Below, piece by piece: positions 48,376-56,865 of a stretch of DNA of 64,000 nucleotides. A model generated the notes under the pieces. It searched no databases. It saw only the letters and a list, made by a program, of their open reading frames with translations, and had not been told where the DNA came from. The position numbers and the translations under genes were made by a program. This DNA comes from Candidatus Peregrinibacteria bacterium (lineage in GTDB: Bacteria > Patescibacteriota > Gracilibacteria > UBA1369 > LOWO2-01-FULL-3): assembly GCA_026395515.1 (NCBI GenBank), contig JAPLYN010000005.1, forward strand, positions 361,521 to 425,520, given 5' to 3'. Every line of letters begins with the position of its first letter. Positions within the stretch are counted from its first letter, which is position 1.

Positions 48376-50214
48376 TCATCCACCTCTAGCCGCACCACTA
48401 CGATTTCCGCCACCGCCAGTTGATAATCCTGGAATTCTAACAGAAGAAGCCGCACTTTGAGCGCTTGAAGAAGCAGTACCAGAGATTGTCTGAGTAATAA
48501 TCTGATCACCTTCCTTTAAGCCACTTGTGATCTCTGTTTGCGTATCGTTAGAAATACCAATCTCAATATTTGCTTGATTAGGAACAGTTACCAAAGTAAC
48601 CTTACCTGCTTGAGTATCATCAGCTGTTAACAAAGATGGATCTAGGGTTTCAACATAACTTATTCCACCCTGAGACTTAATGGCTGAATTTGGAACAACC
48701 AATATATCTGTTTTAACGTTTGTAATAATATCCGCACTTACACTCATTCCAGGCTTTACTCTCTCGTCAGCAGTATCAAAAACGATTTTAGCATTATAAG
48801 TAACTACACCCTGGCTCACTGTACCCAAAGTATCTATCTGATAGACCTTGCCAGTGATAGTCAATTCTGGAAGAGCATCAAAAACCATAGTAGCCTTATC
48901 TCCAACTTTAATATTGGCAGCATCAACTTCATTCAGCGATATTTGAGCCTGCATTTCATTTGTAATCAAAGTTGCTGCAGTAGTACCAGAAGACACTTGA
49001 TCCCCAATACTTACACTAACCTTTGCAACAACAGCATCAAATGGAGAAGTAATAAAATAATCATTATATTTTTCTTCAGCATCATTTAAAGCATTTTGAC
49101 GCTGCTCTACTGTCAATTTTTGACTTCTAACATCTAATTCATCCGCCGGTTCATTCACTTTAGCCAAAGCATCCTGCTTTTCCTTTAAGGTTTCTTCTGC
49201 CAAAGTCACAGCATCTTCTTTCTTTTGCTTGTTTATTGGGTTATTTTGATCAGCATTATCAATAGTATCCAAAGCGGTCTGCATAGTCGTAACATCCTTA
49301 TTAACAGCAGCAATATCTAATAAAATTTTTGGTTTCATCGCATCAACCGTCGGAGCAATTGTATATAGCGAATAATCGTATGCTTTCACAGCATCTAGAA
49401 GAGCTCTAGCGTCCTCCAAATTCTCAGCAACTACCTTGGTCATTTCTAAAGTATCTTTAATCAACTTATATTGAAGTTTAGGATCAGCCGACCTACCTAC
49501 TGCTTTAACACTTGCAGAAGTAGAATTGTAAAGAGTGTATACCTTACTATAATCATCCTTAAATTTAGTAACAAATTTAGAGTCTGGCCCTAAAATTAAT
49601 CCATAATCCGCCATATGATCATCTCCAGAGAAATCACTAGTAGATTGAACTCTTTTCAAATTTTCTACGGCATCTGGCACATCCAAAAAAGCAGTTGAGA
49701 CAGCGCTATACCCATTATTATAAGCTGTAGTCTGTGCTTGAGTGTTTGTTAAATCTTGTTGATTCCTGTCTTTTTTTGCCTGATCCAAATCACGCTGAGC
49801 TTTTGATACCGCATCTTGAGCCTGAGAAACAGTAAGATTTTCCGCTGGTTTCAAAATTTTATCTAAAGCAATCTGAGAACTTTCTAGATTCAATTTTGCA
49901 TCTCTCACCGCACGCTGAGCATCGACAGAATCAATCTCCGCAATCACTGTACCGGCACTAATCTTATCGCCATCTTTTACATTAACTGAAACAATCTTCC
50001 CTGAAGCCTGAGGCTTAAATTCCACCTGACTAGAAACTACCACCTGTCCACTTCCAGATACAGAATTCACAATAGTACCTTTCTCAACAGTGCCCAAAGT
50101 ATAAGTATTAGCTGTGACAGCCGCCTTTTTGAAAAAGACATAATAAATAACAATTAAAATCACTATTCCAAGAAAAACACTTTTTTTCTTATTAGTCTTT
50201 AAGTATTCAAACAT
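48376..50214 (-). CDS. macA: MacA/HlyD-type membrane fusion protein
   Basis: A 612-residue adaptor, longer than the usual 370-400. Membrane anchor at about 11-28, lipoyl half-motif VEFKPQASGKIVSVNVKDGDKI, then an extra-long helical hairpin (about 95-380), the second lipoyl half YFITSPFDAVVAKVSVSIGD and a beta-barrel (VGDKATMVFDALPE; VKPGMSVSADI). The Ser/Gly/Arg C-terminal tail is low complexity. The long hairpin may span the distance to a wall or S-layer, since no outer-membrane partner is encoded nearby. Confidence 0.92.
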   Translation of the reverse strand: MFEYLKTNKKKSVFLGIVILIVIYYVFFKKAAVTANTYTLGTVEKGTIVNSVSGSGQVVVSSQVEFKPQASGKIVSVNVKDGDKISAGTVIAEIDSVDAQRAVRDAKLNLESSQIALDKILKPAENLTVSQAQDAVSKAQRDLDQAKKDRNQQDLTNTQAQTTAYNNGYSAVSTAFLDVPDAVENLKRVQSTSDFSGDDHMADYGLILGPDSKFVTKFKDDYSKVYTLYNSTSASVKAVGRSADPKLQYKLIKDTLEMTKVVAENLEDARALLDAVKAYDYSLYTIAPTVDAMKPKILLDIAAVNKDVTTMQTALDTIDNADQNNPINKQKKEDAVTLAEETLKEKQDALAKVNEPADELDVRSQKLTVEQRQNALNDAEEKYNDYFITSPFDAVVAKVSVSIGDQVSSGTTAATLITNEMQAQISLNEVDAANIKVGDKATMVFDALPELTITGKVYQIDTLGTVSQGVVTYNAKIVFDTADERVKPGMSVSADIITNVKTDILVVPNSAIKSQGGISYVETLDPSLLTADDTQAGKVTLVTVPNQANIEIGISNDTQTEITSGLKEGDQIITQTISGTASSSAQSAASSVRIPGLSTGGGGNRSGAARGG

Positions 50215-50216
50215 AT

Positions 50217-50699
50217 CTATTTCTGATTAGTAATAATTTTAGGCAATATTCTTATCACTTTTGCAAGCACTTGACCAGCCTCATTTGGCGCACCTATAAC
50301 AAAAATATCATCTCCAACCTTTAAATCAGTAGCCTTCACTTCAATCTCATCACTCTCAAAAACAGTATCTTTATCTATTAAAACATTCTTTTCAGCTTCA
50401 TACCTACCCTTCACCGTAATCATAGATCCATCAATCTTGAGAATTTCTCCAAATGCCCCATGACTCATCATGTAGTCCCTATTATTAAACCCTCCCATCA
50501 TTCCACCTCCTCCCATCATAGGTCTCGGGAAAAAGTTATCACCATAACTCTCTGACCAGCGATAACCAAAATTAGCTCTGTGAAAGCCAAACATTACACC
50601 AGCCTGAAAAATTAAAAGCAAAACAATCACCGTACCCACTGCACCAGTAATATATTTAAACTTCCTAGATTCCAAAAAAGATTTAATTTCGTTAGTCAT
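50217..50699 (-). CDS. Membrane-anchored DUF5666-like protein
   Basis: A 160-residue protein. A membrane helix is at about 17-35, followed by a Met/Gly-rich spacer (PRPMMGGGGMMGGF) and a DUF5666-like OB domain (AFGEILKIDGSMITVKG; ATDLKVGDDIFVIG; VLAKVIRI). It is paralogous to the last gene of the same operon (45956-46393). The two nucleotides between it and the adaptor gene show tight coupling. The Met-rich spacer could bind a soft metal such as copper; this is speculation. Confidence 0.7.
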   Translation of the reverse strand: MTNEIKSFLESRKFKYITGAVGTVIVLLLIFQAGVMFGFHRANFGYRWSESYGDNFFPRPMMGGGGMMGGFNNRDYMMSHGAFGEILKIDGSMITVKGRYEAEKNVLIDKDTVFESDEIEVKATDLKVGDDIFVIGAPNEAGQVLAKVIRILPKIITNQK

Positions 50700-50703
50700 A
50701 AAT

Positions 50704-51114
50704 TTAAATTTTTAAAGAATATGAATTATAAAAAACTCGCTTAATATCCTTGTGTACAAAATGAAGCGACAAAAGAATAGCAAAAATAATAAAAAGGAAT
50801 GCCACCACACTTAAAATCGGCAAATTCTCCAAGAAAGATAATATAAAATCCTTCCAAGTAGCCATAACCACAGAAAAATTAGTAAAAAGCATAGAAAAGA
50901 AATTTGTTGAACCAGAAGCCACTAAATCATTCCACAACATACTAAATACTGGAATAAAAAGAGCCACCGAAGAAGTTAAAACAGTCAAAAACAAGGCAAA
51001 TCTAATCCTTGCAATTCTCACCTGTTTTTGAGCAATTTTCAAAAAGATCTTATTCGCCAAACCATTTGGTGCCATCTTTTCCTCCAATTTTTCAAACATT
51101 TTAGAATTCATCAT
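50704..51114 (-). CDS. Two-helix membrane protein next to ECF sigma factor (possible anti-sigma factor)
   Basis: A 136-residue protein: an N-terminal cytoplasmic helix (about 1-35), two membrane segments (about 38-60 and 95-118). It is encoded 39 nt downstream of the ECF sigma factor, where an anti-sigma factor normally sits, but it lacks a recognisable zinc HxxxCxxC motif, so the role is inferred from position only. Confidence 0.55.
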   Translation of the reverse strand: MMNSKMFEKLEEKMAPNGLANKIFLKIAQKQVRIARIRFALFLTVLTSSVALFIPVFSMLWNDLVASGSTNFFSMLFTNFSVVMATWKDFILSFLENLPILSVVAFLFIIFAILLSLHFVHKDIKRVFYNSYSLKI

Positions 51115-51153
51115 AAGTTTATACGATATAGAATTACAGATTGGTGCATCTTA

Positions 51154-51699
51154 TTATTTTTTCAAAATTTTTCTTAGCATTTTCATGGCCCTCAAATGAA
51201 TACTTTTTACGGTATTTAAAGGCTTACCCGTCACCTCAGAAATTTCTCTAAAGTTAAAATCATCTTTGTAATAAAGCAGTAAAATTTCTCTATAAAGAGA
51301 AGGCAATTGCTTCAAAGCCTCATTCAAAATCGCTCCTTCATCAGCTTTTTTCAAAATTTCATTTGGCAAAGGACTTACATCTTCCACATCAAAAACCTCA
51401 TCCTCAGAAATTGCTGAGAAATTCAAAAGCTTCCTTTTCTTCAGAAAATCCAAAGCAGTATTCTTCGCAATTGAATAAAGCCAAACTCTAAAATTTTTAC
51501 CTCTATCAAAACTTTCTAAATTCTTCCACATTTTTATAAAAACATCCTGCACCACATCCGCAGCCACATCATCATCTTTCACATAACGTGAAACAAAAGC
51601 AAAAATAACATTGGTATATCGCTCAATAAGAAGCCTCAAAGCCTCCTCATCACCAGCAATATAATTTTCAACTAATTGAAGATCACTAAAATCATTCAT
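51154..51699 (-). CDS. ECF-type RNA polymerase sigma factor
   Basis: A 181-residue sigma-70-family factor with only regions 2 and 4. Region 2: AFVSRYVKDDDVAADVVQDVFIKMWKNL (the -10 recognition helix), then GKNFRVWLYSIAKNTALDFL. Region 4: LPSLYREILLLYYKDDFNFREISEVTG and GKPLNTVKSIHLRAMKMLRKIL. It probably directs RNA polymerase to the efflux operon that follows, and perhaps to itself. It starts the seven-gene run. Confidence 0.94.
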   Translation of the reverse strand: MNDFSDLQLVENYIAGDEEALRLLIERYTNVIFAFVSRYVKDDDVAADVVQDVFIKMWKNLESFDRGKNFRVWLYSIAKNTALDFLKKRKLLNFSAISEDEVFDVEDVSPLPNEILKKADEGAILNEALKQLPSLYREILLLYYKDDFNFREISEVTGKPLNTVKSIHLRAMKMLRKILKK

Positions 51700-51740
51700 T
51701 GAAAATAATATAGACCTTTATTGAAAAATTTTCCATTCAC

Positions 51741-52442
51741 CTATCTCGTCCTAAGTAACTTTTCCGGCTTAGACATATCATCTAGAGCAATCCACAAACT
51801 ACCATATTTTTTAATCAACTTTTTCATCTTTTTTCTACTCGTAAACATCGGCTGCACAGTATAAGCAGACTTCGTATCTTTAAGCATTTTCATATTTTTT
51901 TCACTACACTGCCAACTAAAAACTTTCATCGCATCCAAACCGTTCCTTTTCACCTTTTTAAAACCTCTTCGAAAATTCATAAATCCAAAATTGTAGATAT
52001 ACTTATAGCTATCCTCTAGATCTTCCTTCAAAAGATCAAAATATCTAAATTTATAAAACGCCAACCAGAATTCCATCTTGTATTTACTACAAATACCATC
52101 AATTTCTTCGCCAGTAATATTAGTCTGCTTAATGTCCAAAAAAACTATAGCCTTCCAATTCACTGCATCTAACACTTCTCTTAAAGTATTGACCTTCAAA
52201 TACTTCTTAATTGTCCCAAACTTTAAAAATCTCAAAAAGTAAGCCATAAAGAAAACCGGGAAATCCGGAAACCCATGATAACAAAAAAGCACACCATCTT
52301 TACTCTTTCTCAGATCAAGTTCAAGAATATCAGGCTTATATTTACCACAACTCCTAACAGACTTCACTGAATTTTCCTTGCCGTGCTTTTTACCACCGGC
52401 ATGGGCCATAAGATATGGCTTTCCTGAATTCATCTTTATCAT
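51741..52442 (-). CDS. Divergent glycerophosphodiester phosphodiesterase-like protein
   Basis: A 233-residue TIM-barrel protein. The GDPD pattern is visible but altered: AHAGGKKHGKENS in place of HRG...EN, ELDLRKSKDGVLFCYHG in place of ExD...DG...HD, and FLDIKQTN. It would cleave glycerol-phosphate diesters, though changed catalytic positions leave the activity uncertain. The start may be Met1 or Met4. The 5' end overlaps no RNA; a tRNA-Gln follows 15 nt upstream. Confidence 0.75.
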   Translation of the reverse strand: MIKMNSGKPYLMAHAGGKKHGKENSVKSVRSCGKYKPDILELDLRKSKDGVLFCYHGFPDFPVFFMAYFLRFLKFGTIKKYLKVNTLREVLDAVNWKAIVFLDIKQTNITGEEIDGICSKYKMEFWLAFYKFRYFDLLKEDLEDSYKYIYNFGFMNFRRGFKKVKRNGLDAMKVFSWQCSEKNMKMLKDTKSAYTVQPMFTSRKKMKKLIKKYGSLWIALDDMSKPEKLLRTR

Positions 52443-52456
52443 GAGGATTGTATTTT

Positions 52457-52530
52457 TGGCTGGGGATGAGGGATTCGAACCCCCGATGCTGCCTCCAGAG
52501 GGCAGAGCCTTACCGCTTGGCGAATCCCCA
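52457..52530 (-). tRNA. tRNA-Gln(CTG)
   Basis: A 74-nt tRNA with acceptor TGGGGAT/ATCCCCA, anticodon stem CTGCC/GGCAG, loop CTCTGGA, anticodon CTG (codon CAG), T loop GTTCGAATC and encoded CCA. Confidence 0.96.
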
Positions 52531-52572
52531 ACATTAAGTACCCTAGGTTTCTACCATAGAGTACCTGATATT

Positions 52573-53574
52573 TCAACCAAAACTACTTACTCCCCAATAA
52601 ATCAAAGCACCCAATAAAGCCGCACATGGAATTGTAAAAATCCAAGCCTGAACAATTCTAAAGGTAATATCCCATCTTACAGAAGAAACTCTCTTCGCAG
52701 CACCCACACCAGAGATAGCACCGGTAATCACGTGAGTAGTACTTACTGGAATAGCCAAATAGGTAGCCAAAAACAAACTCATAGCACTGGCAGTCTCCGC
52801 ACATACTCCATCTATAGGTCTCAATTTCACAATCTTCTGTCCCATAGTTTTAATAATTCTCCATCCTCCAAAAAGAGTTCCAATCGCAATCGCCCCATGA
52901 GCACTCAATACCACCCACATTGGCACATCAAATGACTTCAAATATCCTACAGAAAATAGAAGACCAGTAATAATACCCATAGTTTTCTGAGCATCATTTC
53001 CTCCATGCCCTAAACTGTATATTGCCGCTGAAAAAAGCTGCAATCTCTTGGACCATTTATTGACACCTGCTGGAGCAAAATCCTTTTTATGAATAACCCA
53101 ACTCGCAATGGTAATAAAAATCACTCCTAAAACAGCACCAATCAAAGGAGCCACCACAATAAAAACTAAAGTCTTAGTCCAACCTCCAGGAATAATCACA
53201 CCCCAACCAGCTTTAGCCACGGCTGCACCAACATACCCACCAATCAAAGCATGAGAAGAACTTGTCGGCAAAGCAAAAACCCAAGTAATAATATTCCAAG
53301 CTATCGCCCCCATTACACCGGCCAAAACCAGATTAGGAGTGACCACGTTCACATCAATCAAACCCTTCCCAAGAGTCTTTGCTACAGCAGTTCCAAAAAT
53401 AGCAAAAGCAATAAAATTAAAAGTCGCCGCCCAAATCACCGCATGCCTAGGAGATAAAACTCTTGTAGACACAATAGTAGCAATAGAATTCGCAGCATCA
53501 TGAGCACCATTCGTGAAATCAAAACCCAATGCCACCAAAACGATAAAACCTATAAAAATTAGATTCCAGTCCAT
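52573..53574 (-). CDS. PiT-family inorganic phosphate permease
   Basis: A 333-residue transporter with the two PiT half-motifs: FTNGAHDAANSIATIVSTRVL near the N-terminus and SLGHGGNDAQKTMGIITGLL in the second half, plus SHALIGGYVGAAV and STTHVITGAISGVGA. It carries phosphate with H+ or Na+ symport. It ends in TGA. It is one nucleotide pair away from the DUF47 gene, its usual regulatory partner. Confidence 0.95.
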   Translation of the reverse strand: MDWNLIFIGFIVLVALGFDFTNGAHDAANSIATIVSTRVLSPRHAVIWAATFNFIAFAIFGTAVAKTLGKGLIDVNVVTPNLVLAGVMGAIAWNIITWVFALPTSSSHALIGGYVGAAVAKAGWGVIIPGGWTKTLVFIVVAPLIGAVLGVIFITIASWVIHKKDFAPAGVNKWSKRLQLFSAAIYSLGHGGNDAQKTMGIITGLLFSVGYLKSFDVPMWVVLSAHGAIAIGTLFGGWRIIKTMGQKIVKLRPIDGVCAETASAMSLFLATYLAIPVSTTHVITGAISGVGAAKRVSSVRWDITFRIVQAWIFTIPCAALLGALIYWGVSSFG

Positions 53575-53576
53575 AA

Positions 53577-54200
53577 TTAAGTTGATTTAACAAGTATTCC
53601 TTCAATAATATCCGCAACCTTCTGGAACTTATCCATCGTGTTTTCCATGTTTTCCAAAATATCTTTAAACTTAATGACATTAATTGGATCTTTTTCTTCA
53701 GTAAAAAGTTTAGAAATAGACTTAGCAAAAATTACATCGGCCTGATCTTCCAATTCATGAATTTTGATTTTAATACCAAGCAATTCCTCACTATATTTTT
53801 GTTTCTGAAAAGCCAAAAGAAGCTCCTTCAAATAATAACCGGCAGCTTTAATAACCGGTACAAATTCACCGAAAGCATCAATTTTATTTGTAATTTTATA
53901 CAAATGAACATTTTGAATTATGCTCTCCACTAAATCCACGATATCATCCAACTCATGAGCTAATAGATAAATATCTTCTCTATCTATAGGCGTAATAAAA
54001 GTTTTATTCAGCTTATCAATAATTGCGTGAGTCTTCTGGTCAGCTTGGCTTTCAATTTCTTTAGCACGAACAGAATACTTCTCAAAATCCTTGAAATTCT
54101 TACTGAATTCATCCAGCAACTCCACCATCTCTATCAAACTATCACTCACTTCGACCATAAGATCAAAAAAGGCAACCTGTTTAGGTAAAAATAAACCCAT
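53577..54200 (-). CDS. DUF47/PhoU-like regulator of phosphate transport
   Basis: A 207-residue all-helical protein with PhoU_div features: FFDLMVEVSDSLIEMVELL, ESQADQKTHAIIDKLNKTFITPIDREDIYLLAHELDDIVDLVESI and a C-terminal ENTMDKFQKVADIIEGILVKS. Such proteins accompany PiT permeases and are thought to gate uptake. The gene precedes the PiT gene by 2 nt. Confidence 0.92.
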   Translation of the reverse strand: MGLFLPKQVAFFDLMVEVSDSLIEMVELLDEFSKNFKDFEKYSVRAKEIESQADQKTHAIIDKLNKTFITPIDREDIYLLAHELDDIVDLVESIIQNVHLYKITNKIDAFGEFVPVIKAAGYYLKELLLAFQKQKYSEELLGIKIKIHELEDQADVIFAKSISKLFTEEKDPINVIKFKDILENMENTMDKFQKVADIIEGILVKST

Positions 54201-54243
54201 AGGAAAATTTTAAATTCTAAATATATATTAAGAGGCTCTCTGT

Positions 54244-55407
54244 TTACACTAACTCCTTCACACTCTTATAATTGTCCATCATGCCAAGGTCCTTCGCCAC
54301 ATTCTCGTAAGTGATAAAACCTTTGTAAGCATTAAGCCCACGAGCAAATCTTCCATCAGTAGCAAGAGAATCTCTCAGCATCTTTTCCACACCTTCTCCA
54401 GCAATTCTCTTCAAATATGGAAGAGTTGCAGTAGTAAGAGCAATTGTAGACTGACGACTCACCTGGCCTGGCATGTTTGGAATGCAGCAGAAAATTTTGT
54501 TGTAAATTTCGAAGACAGGCTGTGAATGACTCGTAGCTCTTGATCCCCAAATACAACCACCTTGATCAATAGAAACATCCACAATTACAGATCCGTCTTT
54601 CATAGATTTAATCTGTTCTTCGCTCACTACGCATGGAGCCTTAGTACCAGCCACAAGCACAGCACCAATCAATAAATTCGCATCTTTCAAAGCATCATTA
54701 AAATTTTCACCTTGAGGAACAATCGCTTCAAAATTTTCGCCCAATACTGGACCAAGATATTCTTTCATCTCTTTATTTAATTCAGCACATTTCTTTTCAC
54801 TAATATCAAAAAGTTTCACTCTAGAACCCATACCAGCAGCAGTTTTTGCCGCAGTAGCTCCTACATATCCACCACCAACCACCACTACACGAGCGCTAGG
54901 AATACCACTAATTTTACCGAGAGAAATTCCGCGACCACCATATTTTCTCTGCAAATATTCCCCACCATATTGAACAGCAAGTACACCAGCTACTTCGCTC
55001 ATAGGAGCCAAAAGTGGCAATTTACCTGTCACATCTTCCACAGTCTCGTAAGCAATTGCCGTAATATTATTCACAGCCAAAACCTTACTAAGTCTCTTAT
55101 CTACTCCTGACAAATGCAAATATGTGAATAAAATTTTTCCTTTAAATTGTTCCAATAAATTATATTCCTCAGGAAGAGGCTCCTTCACCTTCACCAAAAT
55201 ATCCGCCACCTTCACTATATCTTCAGGATTTCTCATCATCTTGGCACCACACTCCTTATATTCGCTATCAGAAAATCCACTGCCAATTCCTGCAGTCTCC
55301 TGAACAATTACTTCAAAACCAGCCTGTACCAATTCCTTAACTCCATATGGTGTCAAAGCGATACGGTTTTCATTGTTTTTGATTTCTTTGATGGTAGCGA
55401 TAACCAT
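54244..55407 (-). CDS. ald: Alanine dehydrogenase
   Basis: A 387-residue NAD enzyme interconverting L-alanine and pyruvate. Seen: KEIKNNENRIALTPYGV at the N-terminus (substrate Arg), KVKEPLPEEYNLL, the hinge and NAD fold VVVVGGGYVGATAAKTAAGMG, and NMPGQVSRQSTIALT near the end. Length is a little above the usual 370. It may supply alanine for peptidoglycan or ferment it. Confidence 0.95.
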   Translation of the reverse strand: MVIATIKEIKNNENRIALTPYGVKELVQAGFEVIVQETAGIGSGFSDSEYKECGAKMMRNPEDIVKVADILVKVKEPLPEEYNLLEQFKGKILFTYLHLSGVDKRLSKVLAVNNITAIAYETVEDVTGKLPLLAPMSEVAGVLAVQYGGEYLQRKYGGRGISLGKISGIPSARVVVVGGGYVGATAAKTAAGMGSRVKLFDISEKKCAELNKEMKEYLGPVLGENFEAIVPQGENFNDALKDANLLIGAVLVAGTKAPCVVSEEQIKSMKDGSVIVDVSIDQGGCIWGSRATSHSQPVFEIYNKIFCCIPNMPGQVSRQSTIALTTATLPYLKRIAGEGVEKMLRDSLATDGRFARGLNAYKGFITYENVAKDLGMMDNYKSVKELV

Positions 55408-55445
55408 ACGATGTAATTAGGAAATATTAAATATTTTAAACCAGA

Positions 55446-56039
55446 CTAGTACAAACCCTTTATTTCTTCAAGAATGATTCCCTCGACATCACTCACACAA
55501 GCTTTCATTTTACCCCATTCATTATGTACCTGATAATCACAATCACCTGCCTGCGCCAACTCCCTAGCCGCACTATCAAGACGTCTCTGCAATTCTTCAG
55601 GTTCAATAGCCCCTCTCATTTCTATTCTTCCTTTCAAATCATTTAAATTAGGTACCTTCATGAAAACAGACACCAAACTTTCTTTTGGGATCATTTTGCG
55701 AATCGAATGAAAACCCTGAATATCCACTTCACGAATTACCACAGCTCCTTGGCGTAAAGCATTCATAATTTCCGTTTTAGCCGTGCCATAATAATTATCA
55801 GAATGCACCACCGCGTATTCCAAAAAATCATCTTCAGCAATCATCTGCTTAAATTTTTCCTTCGTAATGAAATGATAACTCTCGCCATCTTTCTCACGTT
55901 CACGCGGTTCACGAGTTGTATAAGAAATAGGATAAACAAAACCCTTAAACTTATTCTGTAACATCTTAATTACTGTACCTTTTCCAGAACCAGACGGACC
56001 TACAATTAGAAATAATTTTCCTGTCAGTTTTTCAGTCAT
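55446..56039 (-). CDS. gmk: Guanylate kinase
   Basis: A 197-residue enzyme that makes GDP from GMP and ATP. P-loop VGPSGSGKGT at about residues 13-22, GMP-binding ISYTTREPREREKDGESYHF, and EYAVVHSDNYYGT. A promoter (TATAAT at 56111-56116) lies about 65 nt upstream. Confidence 0.97.
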   Translation of the reverse strand: MTEKLTGKLFLIVGPSGSGKGTVIKMLQNKFKGFVYPISYTTREPREREKDGESYHFITKEKFKQMIAEDDFLEYAVVHSDNYYGTAKTEIMNALRQGAVVIREVDIQGFHSIRKMIPKESLVSVFMKVPNLNDLKGRIEMRGAIEPEELQRRLDSAARELAQAGDCDYQVHNEWGKMKACVSDVEGIILEEIKGLY

Positions 56040-56110
56040 ATTCGATCTGTTAGGCTAGTTGCTAAAATACCTAAAATATGTTATTATATACGTGTCCTTA
56101 AGTCGTCGGA

Positions 56111-56168
56111 ATTATACAAGAATATCCACGAATTGAGAATTGAAAAAAAATCAAAATTCTGCTATACT
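56111..56168. promoter_or_regulatory. Back-to-back promoters: gmk (minus) and a plus-strand RNA
   Basis: Minus strand: TATAAT (56111-56116), 17-nt spacer, TTCTCA (56134-56139). Plus strand: TTGAAA (56140-56145), 17-nt spacer, TATACT (56163-56168) with an extended TGC before it. The two -35 boxes are adjacent, so polymerase binding may be mutually exclusive. Confidence 0.6.
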
Positions 56169-56174
56169 TACTCA

Positions 56175-56700
56175 ATTACCTCGATAGCACCTTCGTTCCT
56201 TAAAAACAAAAACGCCTACTCCTATTCGATAAAGTGAGGAGTACAGGGATAGAAAACTTTCTGTCCCGCTACTCCTTACTTTTCGATGGCAGCCAACACT
56301 GCCACCCTAAAGCATTCCTTCATCACAAAAATTTTTGGAGGAAAAAATAAAAACAAACTCAACAAAAACAAACCTGCTCTTTCGCCTCAAAAACGGAAGG
56401 CAACCCAAACAAACAAAAATAAAAAAGAACGAACGGTGAATCTCGTTCTCAAAAAAAACACCAAAGAACGGTAGGGAGGCGCTTTATCCAGTCAAATGGA
56501 TGAACAAACACCGCGAGAGATGAATTGTTGGTTTCTCTTGCACCACCGCTCTACTAGAGTATTTCTCAGCCACATAAAATTGCGCTGATAGGAATCCTAG
56601 CTATATGAGCGATACGTTGGGACACTCCGTCCACCTCTAACTTATAACATTTTTACAATGTTTGTTACGTGAAATTCGACTGGGTGTCCCTTATTTATTT
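56175..56700 (+). ncRNA. Candidate structured RNA beside the DGR
   Basis: An 826-bp gap lies between gmk and RT. Behind the plus-strand promoter is a long stem-loop at 56231-56282: 13 + 9 bp with a loop near 56255-56258. Both non-Watson-Crick pairs are G-U on the plus strand but C-A on the minus strand, so the plus strand is probably the functional one. The region ends with a long-range stem GGGACAC (56619-56625) / GTGTCCC (56684-56690) followed by TTATTTATTTT. A 62-codon Lys-rich frame (56286-56474) starts inside the hairpin region, without a ribosome-binding site. I found no match to tmRNA, RNase P, SRP or 6S RNA. Extent is a guess. Confidence 0.35.
56420..56449 (-). terminator. Terminator downstream of the DGR reverse transcriptase
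   Basis: Minus strand: 7-bp stem AGAACGA/TCGTTCT with a 10-nt loop, followed by six T. It lies about 420 nt beyond the RT stop and could end the DGR transcript. Confidence 0.55.
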
Positions 56701-56764
56701 TATAACTACGCCTCCCTCAGATAAATTTTTACGAAGCTTTTTTTGGCATATAGGAAGCCAATTT

Positions 56765-56856
56765 TTGCAAATCTACAGATCAGTTCGATGGGATATCCCA
56801 GACCTAACAGATCGGAATGTGCAGAAAACATTCCATCTTGCAATTTTACAGATCAG
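56765..56856. repeat. Imperfect 19-bp direct repeat downstream of RT
   Basis: TTGCAAATCTACAGATCAG (56765-56783) and TTGCAATTTTACAGATCAG (56838-56856) match at 17 of 19 positions, 73 bp apart. A perfect 12-bp palindrome CTTCCTAGGAAG (56862-56873) covers the RT stop codon. Role unknown. Confidence 0.5.
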
Positions 56857-56865
56857 GACGCCTTC

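Noticed and set aside
46430-56039. Recoding of TGA as glycine (Gracilibacteria-type code)
   Set aside because: TGA ends the ABC ATPase (47634-47636) and PiT permease (52573-52575) at family-typical C-termini, and no in-frame TGA is needed in any gene.
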